Source: Hahella sp. HN01 (GTDB lineage: Bacteria; Pseudomonadota; Gammaproteobacteria; Pseudomonadales; Oleiphilaceae). From it: 64,000 nt of DNA. Positions 34,560 to 44,071 of this stretch are shown here, in pieces; within the stretch, counting starts at the first letter, position 1, and every line of letters starts with the position of its first letter. The stretch spans positions 188,595 to 252,594 of the forward strand of contig NZ_JAHMIN010000003.1 of assembly GCF_018986435.1 (NCBI RefSeq). Direction: 5' to 3'. The translations under genes were made by a program, and so were the position numbers. Under the pieces are notes generated by a model. That model ran no database searches. It saw only the letters and a list, made by a program, of their open reading frames with translations, and had not been told where the DNA came from.

Positions 34560-36980
34560 TTAGATTTCGAATTCGATGCGGCCTTTGCCGTCGCTGTCTT
34601 TTTCCACTTCAGGATTACACAGCAGGATGCGGGAGGAGGCGATCTTTCCGCCTTCCAGCACCTTCGCTTTGAACTTCTGGCCTCGATCCTCCGCCAACTG
34701 TTTTAACGTCTTCAGTTGTTCTACCGTCAGGGCTTTCGTGTCGGACGGATAGTTCAGTTCTGCGGGGGCGACGATGGCGCAGGTTTTCACTTGCATGTCC
34801 TCTTTGTCCAGCAGCAATTGGCGGAATTCGTTGACGAACGCCTGTTGCTCTGGGCCGACGTCAGACTGGCCAGCCTGATAGGGCAGTGGCTCAATACGGA
34901 CTTTCAGCGCCTGCTCGCCCGCGAACTTCACTACCGTGACGACATTGGCGTAGGGCACGAAGGTTTTGATGAGATAGCCGCTGGCGGCTTCGAATATCGC
35001 TTTCTGCGCAAGCAGAGCGACAAATCCGCTCCAGCCGAAGCTGGGGCTGTCAACGTCCCCGGACAGCGGCATGGCGAGTTCCACGTTGCCATTACCATCC
35101 TTCAGCATTCCCAGCGCCACGTTTAAGGGTATGGCTCCGCCTTGTTGAACGGTGCTGGCGTCAGGGTTTTTGTCCGCCCCCAGATCCATGCCGCGCAGCA
35201 TGATTTTGGTGTCGCCGCTGATGCGTCCCTCATCAATGGTCATGGCGAGGTTCATATCAAACTGTCCGTTGTTGATGTCATAACCCAAGGCGTCGCTCAG
35301 GTAAGGCGATACCGGCGGCAGGTTTATTTCCGCAATATTGGTGCGGGTGTCGAGGGACAGCTTGGGTGCGAATGGCCAGATGCGCGTGTCGGACTGAATT
35401 TTGGAGTATTGGTCAGTCTGCGCCTCCATGGTGATATGGAACGCCTGTTCCGGGTTCTCGGTGGTCAGGCTTTCAGCGACCAGAGAGTTGATGCGGATAT
35501 CCTGCTGAAAAGGCGGCTTCACGCCTTCATCGGTGAAGCTGAGCAAGGAGTCGCCTTTGACGGAGATTTGATTGATCACCAGATTGAATGGCGAACTTTC
35601 CGGCGCATCGTCCGCAGGGGCAGGGGGCGCTTCAGCGGTGGCTTGTGCCTCGGTTTGCGGCGTTTGCGACGCCTCTTCTTCTGCAGGAGCGTTCGCCGAA
35701 AGCGGCGCCAGGGTAATCAGATTGCGTTCTTTATCCAGATGCACATTGGAGCGGATGTCGCTCAACTCCACCATTTCGATAAACGCCCGTTTGTCGCTGG
35801 CTTCCACATTCGACACAAACAGGGTGCCCGCCTGCAATAGCGGCGGCAGCTTTTCGTTGTCGAGGGCGGAGCGCGACAGCACCAGATTCTGTGAGCTGAT
35901 CTGATCCACCTTGACGTTAAGCGCCTCGTCCATGCTGAAGGAGACCGGCGTTAGATCCAGTTTGTCCCAGCCCGCCAGGATATAGCGTCCGGCGCTGTCG
36001 TTGACGCGGGTTTTACCGCTGTGGATCTTACCGTTGAAGGCGATTTCCGGTTCGCCTTCCGGCGCGATGCTGATTTGTAGTGGGTTCAGATCGATGCTGG
36101 TGATGTCGCTTTCGATGGTCATATCTTTAAGCTTCACGTCGACCTGAGATATATCCAGCTTTTTGGTGGTTGTGGTCAGGGTCAGAGCGCCGTTGCGCCA
36201 ATCCACCACGATTTCCGCATTCAGGTCCAGGCTGGCGTTGCTGTCGCGCAGATCGGCGGGGAGATAATGGGCGAACTGCTGCATTCTGGCCTTGAGCGAA
36301 CTGATGTCCAGCCACTGCACGAACTTGTCCGGGCCGACGCGAAACTCGGTGGCGAGAACGATATCGGCGCCGTTCACCTGAGTCATCACATCAGCGAAAC
36401 CGTTCCACTCCGCGCCTTTGCCTTTGATGTTTTTCAGGTTGAGGCTGAACAGGCGAATCTCGTCTTGTAAGGGGGCTTGATCGGCGGCGCCCGCTGGCGG
36501 CAGTCGGCTGATATTGAGTGTGCAATTGCGCAACTGAATAGAGGGCAGGCTGATCGTCCAGTCTTCCCCGGCTGATTCCTGGGCAGGGGCCGGAGACTCT
36601 TCGGCTCCCGTTGGGAACAGCACTCCGGCGACGCGCCAGCCTTCCTGCTCCTGGGCGATATTCAGATGCAGGCCGTCCAGCGCGATTTTGTCGACGACCA
36701 CGGTATTTTCAAACAAAGGCGTCAACTGCGCGGAGACCTGCAGGGCTTCGAACTTGAGTTCTAATCCTCGTGGGGTCGTGACTTTGACGCCACGGCCGTT
36801 GATCTCGGAAGTGAAGGGATTGATGGAGAGGGATTCCGCAGAAAACTCTGCGTTGTGCTCAGCGAAGTATTTGGTGAGCGCGTCTTTGGCGACGTAGGGG
36901 CCGAGCCCCCATATCCCCAGAATCAACAGACAAAGAATGCTCAACAGAGCAATTAACGTTCTGCGGATGATTCGCTGCAT
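34560..36980 (-). CDS. DUF748 / AsmA-like envelope protein
   Basis: 806 aa from ATG 36980. The frame opens at 37019, but the internal ATG follows AAGGG and starts a clean membrane anchor: MQRIIRRTLIALLSILCLLI. The rest is long, beta-rich, and follows the AsmA/DUF748 pattern: NAEFSAESLSINPFTSEINGRG near the start, repeated IxLxxLxI-type strands, and a Pro/Ala/Glu-rich linker (about 445-475). The final 150 residues include KAIFEAASGYLIKTF and FRQLLLDKED. Such proteins span the periplasm and are proposed to bridge the two membranes for lipid traffic. Large size and single anchor are typical. No partner genes nearby. Confidence 0.82.
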   Translation of the reverse strand: MQRIIRRTLIALLSILCLLILGIWGLGPYVAKDALTKYFAEHNAEFSAESLSINPFTSEINGRGVKVTTPRGLELKFEALQVSAQLTPLFENTVVVDKIALDGLHLNIAQEQEGWRVAGVLFPTGAEESPAPAQESAGEDWTISLPSIQLRNCTLNISRLPPAGAADQAPLQDEIRLFSLNLKNIKGKGAEWNGFADVMTQVNGADIVLATEFRVGPDKFVQWLDISSLKARMQQFAHYLPADLRDSNASLDLNAEIVVDWRNGALTLTTTTKKLDISQVDVKLKDMTIESDITSIDLNPLQISIAPEGEPEIAFNGKIHSGKTRVNDSAGRYILAGWDKLDLTPVSFSMDEALNVKVDQISSQNLVLSRSALDNEKLPPLLQAGTLFVSNVEASDKRAFIEMVELSDIRSNVHLDKERNLITLAPLSANAPAEEEASQTPQTEAQATAEAPPAPADDAPESSPFNLVINQISVKGDSLLSFTDEGVKPPFQQDIRINSLVAESLTTENPEQAFHITMEAQTDQYSKIQSDTRIWPFAPKLSLDTRTNIAEINLPPVSPYLSDALGYDINNGQFDMNLAMTIDEGRISGDTKIMLRGMDLGADKNPDASTVQQGGAIPLNVALGMLKDGNGNVELAMPLSGDVDSPSFGWSGFVALLAQKAIFEAASGYLIKTFVPYANVVTVVKFAGEQALKVRIEPLPYQAGQSDVGPEQQAFVNEFRQLLLDKEDMQVKTCAIVAPAELNYPSDTKALTVEQLKTLKQLAEDRGQKFKAKVLEGGKIASSRILLCNPEVEKDSDGKGRIEFEI

Positions 36981-37178
36981 ATCGGCGCCCTTGGTATTTT
37001 TTCGTGGCTTCCCGCGCAATAGCGGAGTCTTTCTTAATCGTCGCCCGCCGTCTTCGACCTGCAGGCGGGTAAACGCCGAAAGCCGAGTCGTGTCAGAAGG
37101 TTACGGAAAGTTTAGCCAGTCCTGCGCGGCTATCCAAGGGGAAATACGCCATCCGTTGGCATTGAGCCTTTTGCGCGC

Positions 37179-37397
37179 TTACATGCGCGAGATTTGGCCC
37201 AGCACGTCGCAACGCTCAAGGATCATCCTTTCATAGGATTCGACCATTGCAGGATTGCTGGAGCCGCACGACTTCCGGCTGTCCAGGTACCGGATGAGTC
37301 GCTGTACGTCTCTGAACAGCTGTCTTTCCAGTCGGTCCTTTGAGCTGGCGTTGTGCGATAACTTTGTTGGAATGTTATTGATCGCCATGAATGTCAC
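37179..37397 (-). CDS. Small hypothetical protein with a near-consensus promoter
   Basis: 69-72 aa, basic and helical: MAINNIPTKLSHNASSKDRLE ... at the N-terminus, YERMILERCDVLGQISRM at the end. It can start at GTG 37397 or ATG 37388. No known domain. Support comes from an unusually good sigma-70 promoter just upstream (37418-37445), which places the transcript start about 15-20 bases before the start codon. It stands between the DUF748 and DUF445 genes on the same strand. Role unknown. Confidence 0.55.
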   Translation of the reverse strand: MTFMAINNIPTKLSHNASSKDRLERQLFRDVQRLIRYLDSRKSCGSSNPAMVESYERMILERCDVLGQISRM

Positions 37398-37417
37398 ACT
37401 CTGTTACTTTTTGCGTA

Positions 37418-37445
37418 ATTGTAGATAAATAACATTACTTGTCAA
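37418..37445 (-). promoter_or_regulatory. Near-consensus sigma-70 promoter
   Basis: On the minus strand: perfect -35 TTGACA (37445-37440), 16-base spacer, -10 TACAAT (37423-37418, 5 of 6). Expected start of transcription is near 37411, giving a leader of about 20 bases to the small protein gene. Confidence 0.75.
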
Positions 37446-37508
37446 AAGTAATAGGCCAAAAGTATTAATAAATTTGTGGTGCGCCTCTCGTTTTTGGCGT
37501 TAATTTGA

Positions 37509-38729
37509 TCAAGTGAACACAAAAAATACCTGCGCCAGCCCGGCTAACGCTCCTAATACGCCGCCAATGGCGATTAATTTGATCTCATCTTCCTGGAAGC
37601 AGGGACGCAACAGGTCCTGAAACTCTTCCGGGGATAACGCCTCCATGCGGGTGCGCATGATGTTTTCCACCACGATGGCGCGCTCTTCGTTGAAAAGCGG
37701 GTCTTTGAAAGCCGTTTTGGATATCTCCAGGGCCTTTTCGCCGACTTTCTTTTTTAGTTCGGCGAACGCGGTAGGCCCGAAAGCGATTTGAGTAATGGGT
37801 TTGGCGACGCCGGTCGTCACGTCTACGAGAGGTTTGACGTGTTTCTTCACCAGGGCGCGGGTGCGTGCGCCGTTGGGGCCGTTGAGCATGGCGTTGACGA
37901 TGTTGCCTACGGTCAGAATATCGTGGGTGACGATACGACAGAAGGTCGCCGCCACCTGTGGCTGCCTTTTCAGGAACAGGCCCTGAATGGTCACTGGACC
38001 GACCTTGGCGGGGTTGAGAGGACGGAAGATGAGGTTGAGTGCGATCCAGTTGGTGGCCCAGCCCACCAGAAAGCCGCATACCGGCAACACCCAGTCAACG
38101 GAATAGAAGTACCACAGCGCCATTTGCAGGACGCCGAAGCCGAACCCCAGCCAGAGGCCGCTGTAGATCAGAAAGCGAAACTCGGCGGCGCCGCATTCCA
38201 GAAAGATGCGATTCAGCAGCTCTTTATCCGCCACCAGCCGCTCCGTCACCATGTGCTTGAGGTCCAGCAGTTCCTCAATCTGGCGGCCAATGTCGCTCAC
38301 CAGATTGTCGATCAGGCGCGGCGCATTCTTGCGGACGCGCTCGTAGACCTTGTTTTTCACGGCTTGCGGCAGGTTTTCCCACAGCGTGCGGTGTTCTGAA
38401 AGCATGATTTCGTCAACGTATTCCTCCACCCGGGGCAATATGCCGGCGACAATGTGGCCGGCCAGCGCTTGCGGGTCGATCTGCTCGAACAGCTCATCCA
38501 CCGCTCCCAGCTTGGAGATGGTGGAGTCCACGCTGATAACCGCCATTTTTTCGGCTTTCGAAGGAATGATGCCCTGCCATCCGAGGAAGGGACGAAAGCC
38601 AATGAATTCAAGGGGATAAAAGGTCAGTTTGATCGCCAGCCAGTTGGTGCTCCAACCGATCAGCGCGGCGACCAGGGGGATGCTCAGGTACTTCCAAAAC
38701 TCGGGGTTCTGTAACCACTGCCAATCCAT
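37509..38729 (-). CDS. DUF445 family membrane protein
   Basis: 406 aa. The N-terminal membrane segment (FWKYLSIPLVAALIGWSTNWLAIKLTFYPLEF) includes the GWSTNWLAIKL repeat typical of DUF445. A second copy occurs mid-protein (VCGFLVGWATNWIALNLIFRPL), with a further helix at the C-terminus (LIAIGGVLGALAGLAQVFFVF). Soluble helical parts lie between. DUF445 (YjiN/YheB-like) proteins have no settled function; an inner-membrane location is clear. GAGAGAGTG precedes the ATG. It appears monocistronic. Confidence 0.8.
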   Translation of the reverse strand: MDWQWLQNPEFWKYLSIPLVAALIGWSTNWLAIKLTFYPLEFIGFRPFLGWQGIIPSKAEKMAVISVDSTISKLGAVDELFEQIDPQALAGHIVAGILPRVEEYVDEIMLSEHRTLWENLPQAVKNKVYERVRKNAPRLIDNLVSDIGRQIEELLDLKHMVTERLVADKELLNRIFLECGAAEFRFLIYSGLWLGFGFGVLQMALWYFYSVDWVLPVCGFLVGWATNWIALNLIFRPLNPAKVGPVTIQGLFLKRQPQVAATFCRIVTHDILTVGNIVNAMLNGPNGARTRALVKKHVKPLVDVTTGVAKPITQIAFGPTAFAELKKKVGEKALEISKTAFKDPLFNEERAIVVENIMRTRMEALSPEEFQDLLRPCFQEDEIKLIAIGGVLGALAGLAQVFFVFT

Positions 38730-38930
38730 CGTTTCACTCTCTCTGCAAAGGTGGGCGCGCTATTGTCATTAAAATGTCATAGGTTATGCACACTAATTGA
38801 ACGTGGCGTTGAAGCGTCAAAGTTTTGAAACATGCCCGCCGTTTTCGGAGGCAGTCAATAATAGACTGAAAAATAAAAGAAAAAGAAAGCCCTAAAATAC
38901 GGACCGCTGCACATTTGTCGAAATGGCGGC

Positions 38931-38958
38931 GAAAAGCGGCTCGGTCAAGCCGCTTTTC
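38931..38958 (-). terminator. Hairpin downstream of rsmE
   Basis: GAAAAGCGGC (38931-38940), eight-base loop, GCCGCTTTTC (38949-38958): a perfect 10-bp stem 135 bases past the rsmE stop. A/T-rich stem ends supply part of a U tract. Confidence 0.5.
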
Positions 38959-39025
38959 CACAAAGTTATCCACAGGGCGCCCATTTTTTGTGCGGCGTTT
39001 TAGGACGAAATATCGGCGTGCTCAG

Positions 39026-39055
39026 GGGCGCTTGAAGAAGTGTATGTAAGCGCCC
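39026..39055 (-). terminator. Hairpin just after rsmE
   Basis: GGGCGCTT (39026-39033) pairs with AAGCGCCC (39048-39055) across 14 bases, 38 bases past the rsmE stop codon. No T run. Confidence 0.4.
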
Positions 39056-39093
39056 GCTTTCTCTTTAGCGTTTTGCTGTAAAGGGAGTTGGAT

Positions 39094-39837
39094 TTACGTT
39101 GGCGTAGAATCGCCAAAGTCGCCCCATAGCCATTGCATCAACGCCAGCGCCGCCACGGGGGCGGTTTCGGTGCGTAGAATGCGTGGGCCGAGCGGCGCAT
39201 GCACAAAGCCATGACGCTCCGCCAGAGCCACTTCCTCATCCGTAAAGCCGCCTTCGGGGCCAATCAGCAGACAGACGCTGGCGGGACGCTGCGCCGGGCT
39301 CCAGGCGCGCGCATCGCCGGGATGCAGGATCAGCTTCAGGTCCGCCGTCACGTTTTGCAGCCAGCTTTCCAACGGCGTTACGTCGCCGATGTCGGGAACG
39401 CGGGCGCGTCCGCATTGCTCGCAGGCGCTGATCGACACTTGTCGCCAATGACGCCAGCGTTTGTCCTGGCGCTCTCCATCCAAGCGTACTTCGCAACGCT
39501 CGCTCAGCAGCGGCGTGAGCGCCGTAACGCCCATTTCCGTGGCTTTTTGCACGGCGTAGTCCATGCGTTCGCCCCGGGACACGACTTGTCCCAGATGCAC
39601 ATTAAGGGAAGACTCCGCGTCGATCGTCAGCGGTTCTGACAGCGCCACTTCCACATCCCTGCGACTCACCGCCAGGACTTTGGCGGGAAAGTCGCGGCCG
39701 TCTCCACTGAATAGATGAAAAGCGTCGCCGGGGCGCATGCGCAACACGCGCCCAACGTAATTGGCCTGATCGCCGGTCAGCGTCAGTTGGCTGAGGCCAT
39801 CAAGAGGCTGGTCGATAAAGATTCGATTGTTTCTCAA
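39094..39837 (-). CDS. rsmE: 16S rRNA (uracil(1498)-N(3))-methyltransferase
   Basis: 247 aa SPOUT methyltransferase of the RsmE family. A PUA-like N-terminal domain (RNNRIFIDQPL ... VGRVLRMRPGDAFHLFSGDG) is followed by the trefoil-knot SAM domain with LLIGPEGGFTDEEVALAERHGF and LGPRILRTETAPVAALALMQ. It methylates U1498 in the decoding region of 16S rRNA. The start is TTG 39837, with AAGGA seven bases ahead and only two bases after the bioA stop, so it is cotranscribed and probably translationally coupled with bioA. The same bioA-rsmE pairing is known in Pseudomonas. Confidence 0.93.
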   Translation of the reverse strand: MRNNRIFIDQPLDGLSQLTLTGDQANYVGRVLRMRPGDAFHLFSGDGRDFPAKVLAVSRRDVEVALSEPLTIDAESSLNVHLGQVVSRGERMDYAVQKATEMGVTALTPLLSERCEVRLDGERQDKRWRHWRQVSISACEQCGRARVPDIGDVTPLESWLQNVTADLKLILHPGDARAWSPAQRPASVCLLIGPEGGFTDEEVALAERHGFVHAPLGPRILRTETAPVAALALMQWLWGDFGDSTPT

Positions 39838-39839
39838 GT

Positions 39840-41192
39840 TCAGTCCTTAACCGCCAGATGCAGCCCATCCCAGGCCACTTTGGCCAGATGAGCGATCTCG
39901 TCTTCGCTGATCACATAAGGCGGCATGAAGTAGATAACATTGCCCAGAGGACGCAGCAGCGCCTGGTTCTTCAACGCATGCTCATAGACCCGTATGCCGC
40001 GCCGCTCCTGCCAGGGGAAGGGCGTGCGCGAGGCCTTGTCCTGCACCATTTCAATCGCCAGGATCATTCCCGTCTGGCGGACTTCCGCCACGTTGGGGTG
40101 GTCCTCAAAATGCGCGGTATGCTCGCGCATGCAGGCGGCAAGGCGCTTATTTTGCTCGATCACGGGCTGATTTTGGAAGATGTCCAGGGTCGCCAGCGCC
40201 ACACTGCAGCCGATCGGGTTGCCGGTGTAACTGTGCGAGTGCAGGAAGGCGCGCATGGTGGCGTAGTCGTCGTAGAAAGCGTCATAAATGAAGTCGTGAG
40301 TCATGACCACGGACAAGGGCAGATAGCCGGCGGTCAGGCCTTTCGACAGACACAGGAAGTCGGGCGAGATATCCGCCTGCTCACAGGCGAACATCGTGCC
40401 GGTGCGGCCGAAGCCAACGGCGATCTCATCCGCGATCAAATGCACGCCATGGCGGTCGCAGGCCTCCCGCAATAACTTCAGATACACCGGGTGATGCATG
40501 CGCATGGAGCCGGCGCACTGCACCAACGGCTCGATGATCACCGCTGCAGTTTCATGGGCGTGCTTCTGCAGCGTCTCCTCCATATGCGCGAACTGGCGAC
40601 GGCAATACGCTTCCCAGGATTCGCCAGCTTCGCGGTGAAAGCAATCCGGGCCGGGAACATTGATGACGGGATTGAGAAGCTCGTTGTAGGTTTCCTTGTA
40701 TAAGGCGACGTCGCCGACGGCGAGTGCGCCCAGGGTTTCGCCATGGTAGCTGTTGCTGAGATTGATGAAGCGGGTTTTGTTCGGCTTGCCGCTGTTGCGC
40801 CAGTAGTGGAAGCTCATTTTCAGCGCCACTTCCACCGCGGAGGAGCCGTTGTCGGCATAGAAACATTTGTTGAGGCCGGCGGGCGTCACTTCCGCCAGAC
40901 GTTCTGACAGTCTCACCACTGGTTCATGGGTAAAGCCGGCCAGAATGACGTGCTCCAATTGCTCCAACTGGGACTTGATGGCGTCATTGATATAGGGATG
41001 ACTGTGGCCGAACAGGTTCACCCACCAGGAACTGACGGCGTCGATGTAGCGATTGCCATCGAAATCCTCCAGCCAGACGCCCTTGCCGCTTTTGATCGGA
41101 ATCAGGGGGAGAAACTCATGGTCCTTCATCTGGGTGCAGGGGTGCCACACACGCTTGAGATCGCGTTCCCGCAGTTCTGCGTTGGTAGTCAA
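39840..41192 (-). CDS. bioA: Adenosylmethionine-8-amino-7-oxononanoate aminotransferase
   Basis: 450 aa class-III PLP aminotransferase that makes 7,8-diaminopelargonate in biotin synthesis, using SAM as amino donor. BioA-specific stretches: RVWHPCTQMKDHE at the N-terminus, VSSWWVNLFGHSHP, YADNGSSAVEVALKMSFHYW, LIADEIAVGFGRTG and LCLSKGLTAGYLPLSVV with the PLP Lys. The start is TTG 41192 with AGGAG eight bases ahead. Head of the bioA-rsmE operon. The other bio genes are not in the window. Confidence 0.95.
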   Translation of the reverse strand: MTTNAELRERDLKRVWHPCTQMKDHEFLPLIPIKSGKGVWLEDFDGNRYIDAVSSWWVNLFGHSHPYINDAIKSQLEQLEHVILAGFTHEPVVRLSERLAEVTPAGLNKCFYADNGSSAVEVALKMSFHYWRNSGKPNKTRFINLSNSYHGETLGALAVGDVALYKETYNELLNPVINVPGPDCFHREAGESWEAYCRRQFAHMEETLQKHAHETAAVIIEPLVQCAGSMRMHHPVYLKLLREACDRHGVHLIADEIAVGFGRTGTMFACEQADISPDFLCLSKGLTAGYLPLSVVMTHDFIYDAFYDDYATMRAFLHSHSYTGNPIGCSVALATLDIFQNQPVIEQNKRLAACMREHTAHFEDHPNVAEVRQTGMILAIEMVQDKASRTPFPWQERRGIRVYEHALKNQALLRPLGNVIYFMPPYVISEDEIAHLAKVAWDGLHLAVKD

Positions 41193-41284
41193 TTCCAGGC
41201 TCCTAATTATGTCCGGTAAATTCGCCGCCTATTGTGACATAGGGCGGCGCCCGGGTGGAGCCCGGCGGCAGGTCGACCAAAGGC

Positions 41285-44071
41285 TTAATCGTCCTGGGTC
41301 TGCACGCTGAACACTTTTTCCAGCATCATGGAAAGTTCGCGGGGCTGCGCCGGCGGGCTGAACAAATACCCCTGGCCGTAATCGCAGCCGGACTCCCTGA
41401 GTACGGCGAGTTGCTGTGGGGTTTCCACGCCCTCGGCGACGATTTTCATATCCATGGCGCGCCCCATTTTCACCAGCGCGTCCATTAATACTTCTTCCTT
41501 GGTTTTGCGGCCGAGATTACGGATCAGCAAGCCGTCCAGCTTCAGCATGGAGATGGGCAGCTCTTTAAGCAAGGTGAGGGAAGACGCGCCGTGGCCGTAG
41601 TCGTCGAGAGATAATCTGACGCCCATATGATGCAATTCCATCAAACTGCGGCGGCTCTCTTCAAATTCATTGAGCAGATTATGCTCGGTCAACTCCAGCA
41701 CTAGCGAACCAGGGGGCACTTCGCTTTGACGGATGATGTCGCGCCAGCGTTTGATATGTTGCGAATTGATCAACTGGCGCCGGGACATATTGACGGCGAT
41801 GAACGGCTGTTGATCGGCGGGGCGGGAGTACTGCCACTCCGCCGCCAGGTTGAGCGCATTTTTCAGCAGCCATTCGCTGATCTGGACAATATTGCCGGTT
41901 TCTTCCGCGATGGACATGAACTCCCTGGGATGCAGCTCGCCGAAGCGGGGGTGCAGCCAGCGTAGCAGCGCTTCCGCGCCGGCCAGGCGCATGTTCTTCA
42001 GGTCGATGATGGGCTGGAACTCTAAATGGAATTGTTCATTTTGCGTGGCTTCTCGGATATCGCCCTCCAGCATCAGGCGACTGGCGGCCGCTTCGTTCAT
42101 GCGTTCTTCAAAGAAACGATACTGATTGCGGCCGTTGTCCTTGGCCTTGTACATGGCGATGTCGGCGTTTTTGATCAGAGTGGAGGCGTCTTCGCCGTCT
42201 TTGGGGAACAGGGTCACGCCGATGCTGGCGCCGATGTTCAGTTCGTAGTCGCCGACGCTGAAGGATTCCGCCAGTTGCTGCAGCAATATTTTGGCGACAT
42301 GGATAGCGTCGGTTTCTTCCCGCAAGTGAGGCAGGACGACGGTGAACTCGTCTCCCCCCAGGCGCGCCAGCATGTCGCTCTCTCTGAGCCGCGACTTGAG
42401 CCGGTTGGACACCTGCTGCAACAGCTTGTCTCCCACCCCATGTCCCAGGTTGTCGTTCACTTGTTTGAAGCGATCCAGGTCGATGAACAGCACCGCTAGA
42501 CGCGCATGTTCCCGCTTATGACTGGCGATCAGGGAATTGAGGTGTTCAAACAGATAGCTGCGGTTGGGCAGTCGGGTGAGAGGGTCATAGTAGGCCTGCA
42601 GGCGGATCTGCTCCTCGCTGCGTTTACGATCAGTGATGTCATGGACGATCAAATACAGATAGGAGCTGGCCCTGTCTTTGACTTCGGAAACGTACATTTC
42701 CACCAGACTGGAGCGGTTGTCGCCGCGGCGGGCGGCGATGACTGTCTTGCCGGATTGCAGGGAAGGCAGCCAGCTCTCATCCAGCATTTCATTGTTTTCA
42801 GAGAGAAATAAACGCGAGGCGGAGATATTTCCCATCATTTCGCTGGAAAAACCGAAGAAGTCGCAGGCGGCGGGATTGGCGTCGATGACCTTGTTGTTCA
42901 GAGGGTCGAGAATGATCTGCACGGCGTCGCAGTGCTCAAACATTTGCCGATAGCGGCGCTGGCTGCTTTCCAGTTGTCCGGCGGTGAGAAAATAACGTTG
43001 TATGAGTGCGGCAAAAAGAACGATTAGCGCCGCCAGCGCCATTTCCGGCGTCATTTGCTCAATGATGGCGCTGCGGATGGCGGACTGCTCCACGCTCAGC
43101 AGCAAATACCAGGGCGTTTCATCTATATTGGTGCGAATGAGAGCGTAGCCTTTTATCTCCAGGAAGGTATCGGTGGGGATGTCCTTGGGATGAGAAATAA
43201 AATTGTCGACGCCTTTGGGTAATGCCTCAGGAAAAGTGGCCGCGGTTTTCGCATGGGATGAGGTCAAAGTCGGATGCGCCAGCAACTGGTGCGACTGATT
43301 GACGATAAACAGCTCTCCCGCTGACAAGTTGGGACTGCGCACAAACCCTTTAAGCACATCAAGAGTAATATCAATGGCCACCGCTCCGTGAAAAACCTCG
43401 TTTGCGTAGATGGGGGCGGCGGCGGTGACCATCAGTCCCTCCCCAAACTCATCTACGTACACCCGGGTCCAGAACGGCGTGCGTTCGGGATTGTGATAGG
43501 GCAGGGCCATGGTAAAGAATTCCAGCGACAGGGATTCATTGGTATAAGCGAACTTATCGGAACCAATCCAGGGCGCGATATAAAGAAAGCGATTCTGGGA
43601 GATGTAGTAGACCCAGTTGGACTCCGGCAGATTCTCTTTGGTGGCGCGGAAGATCGGCGTCAACGACAGCGCCATTTCCATCTCGCGGTAGTAGTCTGGC
43701 TGGCGTCCCTGTATGTCTCCCAGCCCGGTGAGGTTGCCTACCTGATCCGTGGAGAATGGCGGTTGCAGGGTATCCATGGCGAAGAGACTGCGCGTGGAGT
43801 CATAGGCGATATTGGCGGACAGCTCGCTGTATAGATGATCCTCGTGATGGTTCAGAAAATAACTTTCCGCTGCGCGGCGCAGAATGGCGATATGCTCCAT
43901 GATGCGACGGGTGGAGGCGCTGACGTTCTTTTGCGTCTGCTGCAGCTCCACTTGCATGGATTGGTAGTAATTGCGCGTGCGTTCGCGGTAATCAAGCAGG
44001 ATCAGTACAACGCAGGCTATGAGAATAATCAGCAGCGCTGCGAGTCTGCCCGCGGTAGCCCCCAACTTCAT
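41285..44071 (-). CDS. Cache-PAS-GGDEF-EAL c-di-GMP enzyme
   Basis: 928 aa. Order: membrane helix (8-28), periplasmic double-Cache-like sensor (about 35-335), second helix (about 342-362), PAS (about 372-480), GGDEF (about 495-655) with intact RLGGDEF at 570-576, and EAL (about 670-915). The EAL domain keeps the expected catalytic residues: EAL at 700-702, AVN, ELTE, DD at 823-824, KLD, AEGVE and QGY. The loop-6 motif normally DDFGTG reads DDYGHG (823-828). Both cyclase and phosphodiesterase activity are possible; in such tandem proteins one often dominates. Inner membrane. Monocistronic, upstream of nothing obvious. Confidence 0.9.
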   Translation of the reverse strand: MKLGATAGRLAALLIILIACVVLILLDYRERTRNYYQSMQVELQQTQKNVSASTRRIMEHIAILRRAAESYFLNHHEDHLYSELSANIAYDSTRSLFAMDTLQPPFSTDQVGNLTGLGDIQGRQPDYYREMEMALSLTPIFRATKENLPESNWVYYISQNRFLYIAPWIGSDKFAYTNESLSLEFFTMALPYHNPERTPFWTRVYVDEFGEGLMVTAAAPIYANEVFHGAVAIDITLDVLKGFVRSPNLSAGELFIVNQSHQLLAHPTLTSSHAKTAATFPEALPKGVDNFISHPKDIPTDTFLEIKGYALIRTNIDETPWYLLLSVEQSAIRSAIIEQMTPEMALAALIVLFAALIQRYFLTAGQLESSQRRYRQMFEHCDAVQIILDPLNNKVIDANPAACDFFGFSSEMMGNISASRLFLSENNEMLDESWLPSLQSGKTVIAARRGDNRSSLVEMYVSEVKDRASSYLYLIVHDITDRKRSEEQIRLQAYYDPLTRLPNRSYLFEHLNSLIASHKREHARLAVLFIDLDRFKQVNDNLGHGVGDKLLQQVSNRLKSRLRESDMLARLGGDEFTVVLPHLREETDAIHVAKILLQQLAESFSVGDYELNIGASIGVTLFPKDGEDASTLIKNADIAMYKAKDNGRNQYRFFEERMNEAAASRLMLEGDIREATQNEQFHLEFQPIIDLKNMRLAGAEALLRWLHPRFGELHPREFMSIAEETGNIVQISEWLLKNALNLAAEWQYSRPADQQPFIAVNMSRRQLINSQHIKRWRDIIRQSEVPPGSLVLELTEHNLLNEFEESRRSLMELHHMGVRLSLDDYGHGASSLTLLKELPISMLKLDGLLIRNLGRKTKEEVLMDALVKMGRAMDMKIVAEGVETPQQLAVLRESGCDYGQGYLFSPPAQPRELSMMLEKVFSVQTQDD

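Larger units (their letters stand above)
38730..39093. other. Intergenic region between DUF445 gene and rsmE
   Basis: 364 bases with no credible gene. It contains two hairpins that could end the bioA-rsmE message (38931-38958 and 39026-39055), a TTATCCACA nonamer at 38966-38974, and an AT-rich part at 38850-38900 that probably holds the promoter of the DUF445 gene. Confidence 0.5.

Noticed and set aside
38734..38973. 79-codon minus-strand frame upstream of DUF445
   Set aside because: It covers the AT-rich promoter stretch and a hairpin and has no recognisable features.
38966..38974. TTATCCACA, a perfect DnaA-box nonamer
   Set aside because: A single copy without a cluster, AT-rich unwinding element or dnaA/dnaN/gidA neighbours; one such nonamer is expected by chance in a window this size.
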